A stretch of DNA of 64,000 bases from Lantana camara (GCA_037501455.1 CM074865.1:36438501-36502500); one strand, 5' to 3'; counted from the first letter of the stretch, positions 35,588 to 48,103 are shown. Notes: generated from the letters alone by a model not told the origin. Numbers and translations are program-made.

Positions 35588-36007
35588 CCAGTTTATCATT
35601 CCACAAACTGTACGTTTAATTCTACATTACCAGTTTATTATTCCATAAACTATATGTTTAGTTCTATGTTACCACTTCATCACTCCATAAACTGTACGTT
35701 TAGTTCCACATTACCACTTCATCACTCCATAAACTGTATGTTTAGTTCCGCATTACTACTTTATTACTCCATAAATTGTATGTTTAGTTCTATGTTACCA
35801 CTTCATTACTCCATAAACTGTATGTTTAGTTCAACGTTACCACTTCATCACTCCATAAACTGTACGTTTAGTTACACATTACCACTTAATCACTCCATAC
35901 CACTGTATATTTAGTTCTACATTACCACATTATCACTCCATAAACTGTACATTTAATTTTACGTTACCACTTCATCACTTCATAAACTGTACGTTTAGTT
36001 CGATATT
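35588..36007 (+). repeat. Right arm of fold-back element: ten 42-bp tandem repeats
   Basis: Ten near-equal units, consensus about ACCACTTCATCACTCCATAA + ACTGTACGTTTAGTTCNACATT. Unit length is 42 bp except one of 43. A multiple of three with few stops gives a spurious repeated reading frame (LPLHHSINC…). Together with 11336-11440 the right arm has about 12-13 units, against about 3 in the left arm. Confidence 0.92.
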
Positions 36008-36176
36008 TTTAATTCCTGGCTCAACAAATCGGCATTATAATTGGTGAAAATTTCCCCCAATAATTAAAGTTTAACAAAGCAAACTATAAATTTCTACAGA
36101 TCCATCGCATTGTTTGGCTAGAAACTATTGGCTAACTTGATACGGTAATTCACAATATTGAACGTCTCAATGTATC

Positions 36177-38619
36177 TGTAGCATCCGGGACCAGAGCACC
36201 ATATCCCCCGCACTATGAGTTCGGTTCACATATGAAATGGGCTAATCTATACATAAACCAAACTCACAGCGAACTAAAGACAATAAAAAGACTGTCCTAT
36301 CTAGGCGGAATCTAACCCTGAAATAATCAATAGTAACAAAAATACGGAAGCAAGATAGTCATTCATTCATTATTAACAAAGTAAACGCAATTTCATCAAG
36401 AAATTAAATACGGGTTCCACTAATCCAGAATCCTATCCTAACCTGTCCCGAATCAATCCAATTCAATAAATGGCACACCGGCCTAATACATAAACCAATA
36501 CAATAGATGAATACAATATACAGTGAGTGTACAAGTGCAGGACTCGAACAAAGACATGACTCTCGCCTAGCAACAACCTGTACAATACCTGAGGGATAAA
36601 TAGGGGAGGGGTCAGTCTCTAGAAGACTAAGTGAATAAGGGCATAAATAGATATATATAAAGCTGTAAACATGCAGGCCCTAATCCCGTGAAAGATTTTA
36701 AAGGAACATTTTCAAAGGAAAAGGGATATTCACAGGACTACGACACGTCCAAATTTCAATTCATAACAATAGGCTATCAGTGGCTCGGCGAGTAAGCAAA
36801 TCTCCAACCTTACTCCCAATCGTGTAACAGTGATATGCTTCTTATTAGGTGTTCAAGCAATTATTAGGTTTCGATCATTACAATACAATCGGTACAGTAT
36901 CAGTGCACAATCAGTTCCATCCTTCTTCCTCCGGGTGATGGTCCGGGTAGCTAGTCCTCGCCATCCAATCAATATGGTCAATGGGTGCATGAATCCCCAA
37001 GGACCGAGACTCCATCCTCCACTAAACCTCCTAGTGGATTTCGGGTTCATCTCAACAATGGGGTGAGTGCAAGAGGTCACCGTCGGCCTAATGCCTCCAC
37101 GGATTACTCAATACACTCAACCCTGGGCCCCAATAGTGAACAATATCTCGCCAAAACAGTAGGGTAGATATAATGCAATAGGGTTTCATTTCAGAAAACA
37201 ATTGATCTTTGAAAATGAATACAATAATAATATAATTTACCTTTTGGCCAAAATAGTCAATTCAGGGTTGTAAGGTTTGCAATAATAACCTATCAATTTC
37301 CTCACCTCAGAAGTGAGAAGACACGAGGAACTGACAAGACTTGTGCAAACTTCATCGGGTTATCTCCGCCCTGGAAATTTCTGTACAAGAACAAGAATAC
37401 GATGTACTAGTCAGAAACGACTCAATATAAGACCAAGTAGGACGCACGGCGGTGATATGAGATGACATGTAATGATATGAGATAGCATCACATGAATACT
37501 GGAATTATAGGATGATATAAAATATTGTGATCGTGTTCGTAAGTCATGTTATTTGAAAACAAGAAAATCAACTGAATAACTAATATGCTCAACTTCATCA
37601 AGTTAAATAATTAAGCACGAAATGCAATTATTATGGTCATGTAAGATATTAAACAACCAACACACGTGATATGTAGTTTAATATTAAACGAACCACATAT
37701 ACATTTAAATAACTTCAAGTATGTACAAGACTACAACCACTTAAACACTCGAGTTACTCATTACCCTTTGCGAGAATTGAATCAACTTATACATTAATTC
37801 GCGAAAGTTACAACGATAAATTTATAACTTATAAATAAATACATTTCACAAAATGGGAAAGTGGGTTTGGCCGCTAGTGGACCATCAATACTTCTCAATT
37901 AGTTATGATATATATATACATACAAATTATATATGAAAACATACAAGTTCTTAAATCTTTACTCTATAAAAAGGAAAATTCCATGATTAAGCCAACTTAT
38001 ATTATATCGCATAGTTGCCTAATTACATTGATACAATGATCTAATTCAAATCATAACCCAAACTGTACTAAATTTCACATAATGCGTATTAAATCAACAT
38101 CATGCCACTAAATGGTGTTAATCATAAATAACAAAGATTCTATCTAGTTAAATATCCAATTTAGTTTCATGTTAACCCAAATTTAATTAACAATTTAACT
38201 TACAATTTCTAAAATGGCCCATTCATTGTAAATCAACAATTACACACATACTTAGTCCCACACGTGACTATTAAAACATCCAAAATTCCAATTCTGCTAT
38301 AAAGTTCAACTTTCAATTCAATGTAACTTAATCCACAGTTAATATGCAAATCATAAGAATTATTTCATAACCATACACTATGATTCGAAATTAAATTTAC
38401 ATACATGTAATTTAAGCACTTAATCATGCTCGGTGAATTAAATACACAACTCACGTAATTGAATTCACGAACATTAGAAATTTAAATCAACGAAAGGTTA
38501 TAAGTAGATAAATTAAATCACGCAAATAAAATAACGAAAAGGAATTAAATAACCCTAAATCTCAAAACTCACACGTATGGCGCGCGTACCTAAACGGCTG
38601 GAAAACTGGGTCGTTACCA
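36177..38619 (-). repeat. Ty3-C LTR, left copy, with ~1-kb internal deletion
   Basis: It ends TCGTTACCA, slightly off the usual TTACA. Relative to the right copy it lacks about 1030 bp: it reads TTACATACATGTAATTTAAG near 38397, while the right copy has 43518-44545 in between, with TTACATA-type words at both edges. Confidence 0.85.
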
Positions 38620-38637
38620 TCTCTCCCCCTTAAGAGG
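38620..38637 (-). other. Polypurine tract of Ty3-C
   Basis: The minus strand reads CTTAAGGGGGAGAGAT next to the left LTR. The following bases (AGGACCTGGTCCCCAGG on the plus strand) match Ty3-A. Confidence 0.75.
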
Positions 38638-41262
38638 ACCTGGTCCCCAGGCCCACTACCTCGAGTTCTGGACTCATAAGCAGCTCTCCCATGTTCATCC
38701 CACACGGGTTACAAACTCCCCGTCAGGAATTAGTTCAGAAAAGGTCTTCAAGGCGTCTTCCATTGATGTTAAGTCACGACCCTTAAATCACCGGAACCTA
38801 AACACTCGAAAATCTAAACTGTCGCCAGAGCAAGTTAAACAAGTAACAGGCAACGATGAGAGAGCCCCGTCTCTCAAGCAAGCAACGAGAGAACCCCATC
38901 TCTCGAACAAACAACGAGAGAACCCCGTCTCTCAAACAAAGTAACAGACCAAGAGAACAATTAAATAAACACCCAGACAATAACCACACAAAGAACAAGT
39001 AAGAAATATCAAATACATCAGTTAGCATTCATACAAAAGCAATTAATACAACCAAAGATCAAATTATTTATCATCATGAAATTATTCGAATTTAAGTTGC
39101 GTGTATGCATATGCCATGGATGCTTGATGTACCGTTCACCGTTGTTCGGGAATCGTCCATGGTGGTGATCGGATTTAACATTGAAATCCCCGATGTATCC
39201 AATACTTAAATGACAATTCAATCCTACTTTCACGATCGATTCTCTTGTTCTAACTAGCACCATGGTTTGAAGTTCCTAATCTTGAGTGCACACTTGATAC
39301 TAATCTAATCCACTCATTCCTCACCACGAATTATACTAGTCATTTTCAAATGCTCGAGCTAATTTTTAGTAGCTTGAATTCTAATCTCTAATCCCAAGAG
39401 TATTCCCGGTTTATCTTGGAAAACAACTGACGAGCCTGTAACCTGTCTTGTTCATGTGAGGTGTTGTCTCCTAGATCTTCCACTTCCAATGCTCGGTTGA
39501 ATTAATTCTCACTTTGTCCACCACGGAATGTGATAATTTGATCGGCTTCTCCTATCCGATACCTTCCTTACCAAAATTTTCTCGAAGTTCTCTCACGGCC
39601 CTATCATTTCCCAAGATAGGAAACACGTTATATAAAGAACTTAATCCGTTCAACCTTGGAAGATTTGAGTTCATGCGTGTTCGGTAATAAGACACCAATG
39701 ACATTGATTCTGCAACCCAAGTTATCATCGATCATCTTTTACCCCGTCTTGTTGTTTCAATTCCTAAACACTTCTTGAATACCCTTCTTCAACTCTTGAA
39801 GCACCTATCTCTTCTGATTATTCTAGAAGTTTTACCCATTTCGTCTTAAAGTCCATCGGGTGTAAAATCTCCCAATTCATCTCTCGCCACTTTTGTAAAA
39901 TCCCCTTACTTATCGATTCTAGTATTTCCGTTGTTCCTACTAGAAGTGACCTTTTCGAGCAAACCGTGAATACAATCTATGATGCACGTGTGATGAATGC
40001 GATGCACCTGTCACCGTGGTCGTAAACTTTAGCTCGGCAACTTGTTCTTCATTTCTTCAACTACGGCTTGTCACGAATTTGTTCATTATTTCTTGTTTAC
40101 CCACGGTTTTCTAGGTCTTCAAAATTCTCTTGCATCGACTCGTATTTTTCCATGGCTCGAGATTACAATTTCTTGAACCCAAATTCTTCTATACCCAAGT
40201 AATTGGTATCTTGACTTCTTCCCAAGAATTGATCTCTAATTGTTGTCCGACTCTTCACCATGGTTATCACCTTGATCAAAGTCCCTTGGACTCATCCCTT
40301 GTGAGTTCAAACTGGTTGAATGATTCATCCTCCAATTACTTACACTTGAGCACATAATTCCCTTTTAAAAGCTCTTTGTCTTTCTTTATCATTTCCATTC
40401 ATTGCTCTATATCTTCCATGGGTTTGTATTCGACAGGTTTGATTGGTTTTCTTTAACTCTCCCCAATTCGACTTCTATCTCACCCGAAATCCAAAGTATC
40501 TCCATTCCCTCTTCCCTTATTCGGAAACTCTTCTTTGATAATTGTATTGTTTTCCATTCATGTACCCTATTTTATCTCGAACCTTCTTTGGTGAGCATTG
40601 TCCCATTTTACCTTGAATTCTCTTAAAGGTCTTCGCCTCGTTATTGGTTTGAACCTCGAATTCAACTACCTTCAAGATTTCTTCACTCCATTCTTGAATT
40701 TAGGTTATCCTATGGAACCAGGTTGGATAATTTTGTAGAGTAGGCATGAATATTAATCATGTGAGTCGTCATTACCACACACCCTAACTCTATCTGATCG
40801 AGGATTCACCATCTCTAATTGGAATTGTAAACTTTTCCTCATAAATCGACCTCCTAGTCCAGATTCTAACCCTCAAACCATATCCCCAATTAGAGAAGGC
40901 CATGAATCGTAAATCCTTGTATATAATTCCCGACGCCTTCCTTGCATCATTTAGCTTGAAGTGAGAACTTATGATGAATTGTTGTCGCTGTAGGAATTGG
41001 CCGTGGTTTGATATTATCTTCGTATCCTATGAATCACAACTCATTTTGAAAATAAATGCATACGGTTAGTGCATGCTCATGTCATATAATTAACACCAAA
41101 GCCACAAATCTGATGCAAAATGTAACAAATAATTCAGCAAAGTTTGAAAGAATCATAATTCAGTGTTCAAAAACGATACAATGCACACGTAGACAGGTAG
41201 TTCCTAAGCCGTACATCCTAGACTTGACACAACATGACACCAGTACTCCGATTTTGTAACTT
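38638..41262 (-). other. Non-coding interior of Ty3-C
   Basis: No recognisable gag or pol on either strand; open stretches stay under 80 codons. It shares blocks with the Ty3-A interior at the same offsets from the purine tract (aaggtcttca at 38741, accgttcaccg at 39130, 'gatgcacgtg…gaatgc' near 39980). It looks like a LARD-type conserved non-coding domain. Confidence 0.6.
38851..38941. repeat. Three ~30-bp tandem repeats, each a small hairpin
   Basis: Units contain GAGAGAACCCCGTCTCTC or close variants: six-base arms around ACCCCR, three copies in a row separated by AAACAAACAAC-type spacers. Confidence 0.85.
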
Positions 41263-41277
41263 GGAGCTCTGATACCA
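41263..41277 (-). other. Primer binding site of Ty3-C (initiator tRNA-Met type)
   Basis: The reverse complement reads TGGTATCAGAGCTCC, eight bases inside the right LTR start. The first twelve bases match the site in Ty3-A, -B and -D. Confidence 0.88.
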
Positions 41278-41285
41278 CTTTAAGA

Positions 41286-44200
41286 TGTAGCATTCGGGGC
41301 CAGAGCACCACATCCCCCGCACTATGAGTTCAGTTCACATATGAAATGGGCTAATCCACACATAAACCAAACTCACAGCGAACGGAAAACAATAAAAAGA
41401 CTGTCCTAGCTCGGCGGAATCAAACCCTGGAACAATCAATAGTAACAAAAATGCAGAAGCAAGACAGTCATTCATTCACTATTAACAAAGTAAACGCAAT
41501 TTCACCAAGAAATTAAATACGCGTTCCACTAATCCGGAATCCCACCCTAACCTATCCCGAATCAATCCAATTCAATAAATGGCACACCAGCCCAATACAT
41601 AAACCAATACAATAGATGAATACAATAAGCATTGAGTGTAGAAGTGCAGGACTCGAACAAAGACACGACTCCCGCCTAGCAATAACCTGTACAATACCTG
41701 AGGGACAAATAGGAGAGGGGTCAGTCTCTAGAAGACTGAGTGAATAAGGGAATAAATAGATAAATAAAGCGGTAAACATGCAGGCCATAATCCAGTGAAA
41801 TATTTTAAAGGAAAAATTTCAAAGGAAAAGAGATATTCACGGGACTACGACACTTCAAAATTTCAATTCATGACAATAGGCTATCAGTGGCTCGGCGAGT
41901 GAGCAAATCTCCAACCTTACTCCCAATCGGGTAACAGTGATATGCTTCTTATTAGGTGATCAAGTAATTATTAGGTTTCGATCATTACAATATAATCGAT
42001 ACAGTATCAGTGCACAATCATTTCCATCCTTTTTCCTCCGGGTGATGGTCCCGGTAGCTAGCCCTCGTCATCCAATCAATATGGTCAAAGGGTGCATGAA
42101 TCCCCAAGGACGGAGACTCCATCCTCCACTAACCTCCTAGTGGATTCCGGGTTCATCTCAACATTGTGGGTGAGTGCAAGAGGTCACCGTCAGCCCAATG
42201 CCTCCCCGGATTACTCTATACACTCAACCCTGGGGCCCAATAGTTAACAATATCTCGCCAAAACAGTAGGGTAGATATAAAGCAATAGGGTTTCATTTCA
42301 GAAAACAATTGATCTTTGAAAATGAATATAATAATAATATAATTTACCATTTTCCCACAGTAGTCAATTCAGGGTTGTAAGGTTTGCAATAATAACCTAT
42401 CAATTTCCTCACCTGAGAAGTGACAAGACACGAGGAACTAACAAGACTTGAGCAAACTTGATCGGGTTATCTTGGCCCTGGAGATCTATGTACAAGAATA
42501 AGAATACGGTATACTCGTGAGAAACGACTCAATATGAAACCAAGTAGGACGCACGGCGGTGACATGAGATGACATGTAATGATATGAGATAGCTTCACAT
42601 GAATACTGGAATTATAGGATGATATAGAACTTTGTGATCGTGTTCGTAAGTCATGTATTTGAAAACAAGAAAATCAATTGAATAACTAATATGCTCAACT
42701 TCATCAAGTTAAACAATTAAGCACGAAATGCAATTATTATGGTCATGTAAGATATTAAACAACCAACACACGTGATATGTAGTTTATTATTAAACAGACC
42801 ACATATACATTCAAATAACTTCAAGTATCTACAAGACTACAACCATTTAAACACTCGAGTTACTCATTACCCTTTGCGAGAATTGAATCAACCTACACAT
42901 TAATTCGCGAATGTTTCAAAGATAAATTTATAACTTATAAATAAATACATTACACAAAAAGGAAAAGTGGGTTCGGCAGCTAGTGGACCATCAACACTTC
43001 TCTATTAGTCATGATATATATATACAAATTACATTTGAAAACATACAAGTTCTTAAATCCTTTCTCTATAAAAAGGAAAATTCCATGATCAAGCCAATTT
43101 ATATTATATCGCATAGTTGCCAAATTACATTTATACAATGATCTAATTCAAATCACAACACAAAATGTACTAAATTTCACATAATGCGTATTAAATCGAC
43201 ATCATGCCATTGAATGGTGTTAATGATAAATAACAAAGATTCTATCTAGTTAAATATCCGATTTAATTTTATGTTTACCCAAATTTAATAAACAATTTAA
43301 CTTACAATTTCTAAAATGGCCCATTCATAGTAAATCAACAGTTACACACATACTTAGTCCCACACGTGACTATTAAAACATCCAAAATTCCAATTCTGCT
43401 ATAAAAATTCAACTTTCAATTGAATGTAATATAATCCACAATTAATATGCAAATCATAAGAATTATTTCATAATTAAACCATACCCTATGATTTGTAATT
43501 AAATTTACATACATATATACACGGTTGGCAGCATTCCTCCAAACTCATTCAATAAAATAATCCATTCTAATTCCTCCCAAAAATAAATATTCATTCAATT
43601 ACAAGACAATCACATATGCTATAACAACAAATTATACATTTAATTATACAATTGCAAGTAGGTTCCGAGACGGGGAAAGAAGAGGATCTGTTGGTGGTTA
43701 CCAAAGTGAAGGCAAAGCGGACGATGCAGGGTTGACTGTTGCTGCTACCATTTCCGGTTGATGATGAGCTAACAGTGGTGGCGTGTGGATTCGAGCGGTT
43801 GCCGAAAATGGAGGTGACTGCTGCCAAAGATCTTCAAATCTAGTGAAAGGTGGAGAGAAGGATGGAGGTTGGAATGGAGGTCCGGCGTTAGCTTACGGTG
43901 GTGAAGGGCTAGTCAGTGGTGGCAGAGGGTCTCCTCACTCAGAATCAGGCTAGAGAAAGGGCAAAGAGGCGGCGGAGCTTTGGCAGTCGATGGTGGTTAG
44001 GCAGAACGGCATCAGTGCTGCTGTAGGGAGGAAGAGATAGAATGGGAGAGAGAAGAGTAGCTGAGGGGGTGAGAGAAGGGACGGTGGTCGGCTAACAAGA
44101 GCGGTGGCGGCACAACAGAGATGGTGGTTGGCGGTGCGCAGGGTGGAGATGGCAGCAGTGCCGTTGCTGCTAAGGTGAGAAAAGGAAACGAATGAAATGG

Positions 44201-44654
44201 TTGCTAGGGTTTACGGGGTGTAAAGGAATCCCTCTCCAAAATTATATCCAACCCCTCAAGTATTTAAGTCATACAATTGAGTTCACAAATTCCAAATAAG
44301 ATCAATTAGGACAAAATTATAGATTTTAAAATTATAAAAACAACTCCAAGATTTTAAATAAGCTCTTAATAAGTCCAATTAAATTTCTCATAATTAGAAA
44401 AAAAAGCCCGAACTTTTAATAAATAGAAATTTGCCCACACAATTTTACTTAAGGGTCAAATAGATACAAAATACATAATTCAATTTAGTCTATAAGTTCA
44501 TAACGTTTCAATTAAGGACAATTAATCATAGAATCCCATAATTACATATAATTTAAGCACTTAATCATGCTCGGTGAATTAAATACACAACTCACATAAT
44601 TGAATTCACGAAGATTAGAAATTTAAATCAACAAAAGGTTACAAGTAGATAAAT
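41286..44654 (-). repeat. Ty3-C LTR, right copy, truncated by CACTA insertion
   Basis: It aligns with the left LTR from TGTAGCATTCGG to GTAGATAAAT, plus an extra block at 43518-44545 that the left copy lacks. That block holds purine-rich 'ggagagagaag' text on the plus strand like that in the other Ty3 LTR families here, so it is more likely ancestral LTR sequence lost on the left than an insertion. Confidence 0.85.
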
Positions 44655-44935
44655 CACTACTAGAAAAACGGGTTTTAATGATGCCCTAATATGACGCTTT
44701 TTAAAAGGCGTCACAATATATCAACTGTTGTGACGCTTTTTTAAAAATTACCATTTTAGATATAATTTATTTTATATATTAAATTAGTTATTAATTTGAT
44801 TGATAGTATTAAGACATTTTTAGAATTACCGTCATAATAGAGTATGTTATCGCGACAATAAATTAAAAGCGTCTTAATTTCTCATATGTATCATGACACT
44901 TTAAATTAAAAGTGTCTTAATATTATTATATCCTT
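44655..44935 (+). repeat. CACTA terminal and subterminal repeats
   Basis: Terminal CACTACTAGAAAAA, then at least four short palindromic units built on GACGCTTTTTAAAA and its complement or GACACTTTAAATTAAAAGTGTC, the kind of array bound by CACTA transposase near the ends. Confidence 0.8.
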
Positions 44936-45109
44936 AATATTATCATTGGACCAAATTGGCGCTTCATCTTAAAAAAAAGGAGGGAACATTATTTTCCTTA
45001 ACTTTCTAATTGAGAAGTGCTGAAGCCCTTCATTTTCCAATTACGAATGCTCAGACGGAGAAGCCAAGTTCAAATTTTTACCCAAGTTCCCTCCACCGCT
45101 TCATCTAAC

Positions 45110-45667
45110 ATCGGTAATTGAGAAGTGCTAAAGAAAAGAAATAGGAGAAGCCAACGAATCGGAACCCTTCGTTTCGAGACCTGTCTTCGCCTCCAGCGCC
45201 GACGACTGTGTGGACCTCCGCTATCCGCCTCCACCACCGCCCGCTTCCTCCTCTTGAAAGTAAGAATTCAACAGTTTTCTTCTCATTTTCCGTTTAATTA
45301 GAAACCCCTTTGATTTTCGCCTCTTTGGTTTTAATTGGATGACTTGATTTACGTTAGGGCAATTACAAGCTCCCTTTATCACCTAAAGGTTGGTGATGGA
45401 AATCTCCCTTGAGCACCAATGGCGGATACGGCACCAGATCGATTCCCATGAAATCATTCACTCCGATGCGTTTCAGGGCCGCCACCTCCTACCCAACCCT
45501 TGCTCCGATGGAGAGGGATTTGGAATTGTTGGAGAAAAGATCCTTGTTCTTCAAATTGTCGAAGAACTGGGAGAAGACCTTCACCTTTCGATCCCAATCG
45601 CGGGTGGTCCATATCTGGCGGAGTTTGGGGTTGAGAGTTTTGTTGAGTTGGGTTTTGAGGTAGGCCC
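45110..45667 (+). pseudogene. Exon-like sequence carried in the CACTA element, unidentified
   Basis: GC-rich text, unlike the AT-rich element ends, has a leader-like stretch with CTTGAAAG|TAAGAA at about 45260 (possible splice donor). An open stretch follows from about 45409, including RAATSYPTLAPMERDLELLE and a KNWEKTFTFRSQSRVVHIW part. I do not recognise the protein. The reading continues to VLR and a stop next to the Ty3-D insertion point at 45667. It is probably a captured host-gene fragment, but the frame and gene are not established. Confidence 0.4.
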
Positions 45668-45858
45668 TGTAGCACCCCAATACATAAGGATGCCACACCC
45701 CCGCACTATAGGTCGATCCACATACGAAACGGGTAATCCGTACACGAACCAACCTATAGCGAATGGGTGACAATACAAACAAAAGGACAAGCTAGGCGGA
45801 ACTAAACTTATACATGCAATAGAATAGAGCGGAAGCATACTCAATTTACTATCAAATA
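45668..45858 (-). repeat. Ty3-D left LTR, segment 1
   Basis: It matches 56508-56698 of the right LTR and ends at TATCAAATA, where solo LTR E1 inserted. Confidence 0.92.
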
Positions 45859-46730
45859 TGTAACGCCCCCACCCGTACCGGAACAAGAGGAGAGCGGCGT
45901 CTCAACCCCCGCACTGAAGCACCCCTCAAGTAATGGTGTGAGCCATCACTCAAGAAATACTCCAGCGAACGGCTGTCTATCAGAACTATACATGTACAAC
46001 GATGTGGCTATGCAGCGGAAAATCAGAGTATTTTAAAACTTTTCAAAACATGTGCGTGATGGCATGTAACAAGCAAGAACATATTGATCGTGTAAGAGAG
46101 ACTCGGCATATCAGAACATATAACAGATTCACATATAAGTACCGATACAACAGAGTTCAAAATATCGGTAACAGAGTAGCAGAAAGAGTATGACAAAGAT
46201 ACTCAAGTATTCAGAAACATATACAGAAGTATAAAGTGATGCAGCCATAAAACATATGCAGGACGCAAAAGAGGAAGTAATACTAAGTCCTGACAGAAAC
46301 AAAAATGACAATCTAGAGCTTCAAGATACCTCTAGACTGCGGCTGCAAGACCTGAAACCACGAGGCAAGAAAACGGGAGAGGTATTAGTCAAAAGGACTA
46401 AGTGAGGGAATACTTTAAAAAAAGTACTGAATTAAAGAACTTGAAGTAAAGTTCGAAACTGTTAAATGCAATGCTTTAAAGAAGAACTTGAAACAAGTTC
46501 GGTTGATAAAACTCTTTGAATGCGATGCTGTAAAAGAATGCACGTTATAAAACATTTTCATGAATGCTATCACACGCGCACACATATGCTGTTGATGGTT
46601 CATAGTTCTTTCATAAAACGGGATAAGGGTAAAGTGAACTTTTCCAGATATGAACCATCCTTTATGAAACAGAATTTTGCCCGCAAGCTAGGCTCCTCCA
46701 TCCTTACTCCAGAAAACATGATTCGGTTGA

Positions 46731-46890
46731 GCATCGGACCAGGATCAACAATAATTCCACGTATAGTAGAGTATCGGACCAAGATCAACAATAACCCCAC
46801 ATAAAGTAGAGCATTGGACCAAGGTCAACAACAACTCCGTACACAGTAGACTATTGGACCAAGGTCAACAACAACTCTTACCAACGCATA
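46731..46890. repeat. ~40-bp minisatellite in E1, four units
   Basis: Units TTGGACCAAGGTCAACAACA plus about 20 bp ending in GTAGAC-type text, four copies with drift. The mirror copy is in E2 at 54475-54620. Confidence 0.85.
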
Positions 46891-47936
46891 CAAACATGCA
46901 CCATCCTCCACCGGTTGTCACTTCGGGTAGCTAGCCCTAGGCGACCTGTAAACATGTAATGGGAACAGATTTGCTGTCCGTTCCCAGACAGATTGTCCTG
47001 ACTTAACAAACCTCCTATTAAAAGTCAGTGTCAATAGTCTAAGTGTGGCGGCCGGTATTGGTGATGTCGTTGGCGCTCACCTCCCGAGCATCACCTCCAC
47101 ACATAACCGCCGGGCCCAAACTGTAAACTGTATGCTTGCATTTAAGATTAGCAGTGACCAGAGTATCACTCCAGTATGCTAACTATAACATGTGAAACTG
47201 TAACTGTAACATATGATGCTGTCTGTAAAACATATGATTCTGTCTGAAAACATGTGAGACTGTCTGTAAACTGTACTTTGAAAACATATGCAAAACATGT
47301 AACTGTCTTTGAACAAGAATGCAGAACTTTGGAAAACATGTACTGTAGATCAAGGTATACTATTAAAGTATGAATGATCCTTTCAAGAGAATGTCCCGAT
47401 AAAAGGGATACTTCAAAACAAGGTTTAGCTTTGAATTTCAAAACATATGATACGATAGTATAATCGTGGTTCCAGTTGGAAAACATTTATAACTTCACCT
47501 CACCTAACAGTAACAAAGGTAGGTAGACAGATTAAGCGGTGCCCTGGGGATCCCAGTGCTCAACTTTAACTCCTGTAAGTGGTGTACTAGAGTGAGCTTA
47601 ACAACTAAGACCCACTACTAACCAAGATGCATATGAAATGCAAGAAACAATGAACAAGGAACATGTAAAGAACATGTAACACAAGAGAGTAATACCATTT
47701 AAGGTATTCAAGAAAGGTAACACACAAAGGAATACATCAAAGTGAGTTACTCTTAATGTTAGACTATGATCTTACTATAACCGAGTAAGCTTTAGTCAAA
47801 TTATGAATCCTATCGCAAACCTTAGGTTAAGAAAGAAGTCCACGAAAGAAAACACATTTTGAAAACACATTTTAGACCCTGGATATGGAAACCCTAGGTG
47901 CAAATGTCTATAGAGAAAGCACAAGTTTTAATTCAT

Positions 47937-48003
47937 TTTTACTATTCAAAAGCACTATTCAAAAGTACTATTCATGATTACTATTCACAGGTTACTATTC
48001 ACA
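47937..48003. repeat. Short tandem repeats of ACTATTCA in E1
   Basis: ACTATTCAAAAG, ACTATTCATGATT and ACTATTCACAGGTT-type units, five copies spaced 12-15 bp. The mirror is at 53331-53410. The same phrase recurs in other parts of the LTR. Confidence 0.75.
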
Positions 48004-48038
48004 TGTCGGGTCAAAGGGTCGGGTCAAACCCTTACTAT

Positions 48039-48103
48039 ACACACACCCACACACACACGGTACACACACACACCATGCACGAACACACACACACACACAC
48101 ACC
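48039..48103. repeat. CA-rich microsatellite in E1
   Basis: Interrupted (CA)n over 65 bp. The mirror image is at 53218-53300 in E2. Confidence 0.92.

Larger units (their letters stand above)
930..36054. mobile_element. Fold-back-like element with long inverted arms of 42-bp repeats, split by two Ty3 elements
   Basis: The left end (930-1152) and the reverse complement of the right end (35588-36054) match. Both start near GGAAWTTT, share ACCAATTATAATGC, then ATTTGTTGAGC and GGAATTAAAAAT, and then run into tandem copies of a ~42-bp repeat. Without the inserted Ty3-A and Ty3-B the element is about 1.2 kb: left arm, a centre (10957-11335), and a longer right arm (11336-11440 plus 35588-36054). 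No coding region is visible and no clear target duplication was found at the outer ends. It could be a fold-back/Mutator-like non-autonomous DNA element or an inverted satellite fragment. The arms and the interruptions are direct observations; the class is inference. Confidence 0.65.
36177..44654 (-). mobile_element. Ty3-C: non-autonomous LTR retrotransposon, right LTR cut by a CACTA transposon
   Basis: LTRs start TGTAGCATCCGGG (36177) and TGTAGCATTCGGG (41286). The interior is 2.67 kb. The primer site beside the right LTR and purine tract beside the left LTR give minus orientation. I find no gag or pol. The right LTR ends abruptly at GTAGATAAAT (44654), where the left LTR continues TAAATCACGC, and a CACTA terminus begins there. 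The far end is not in the window. Confidence 0.85.

Noticed and set aside
35583..36007. Regular 42-bp repeats that could suggest a CRISPR array or a repeat protein (LPLHHSINC frame)
   Set aside because: There are no unique spacers; the units are contiguous. The reading frame exists only because 42 is divisible by 3, and the array is one arm of an inverted-repeat element in plant DNA.
43591..44220. GC-rich region in the Ty3-C right LTR as a host gene
   Set aside because: It contains only short frames on both strands, lies within LTR sequence, and its purine-rich text resembles the corresponding part of the other LTR families here.
46129..46800. Short frames found identically in two places (46.1-46.8 kb and 54.5-55.2 kb), which might look like conserved small proteins
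   Set aside because: The two places are the two copies of the same solo LTR in opposite orientation; identity comes from recent common origin, not coding constraint.
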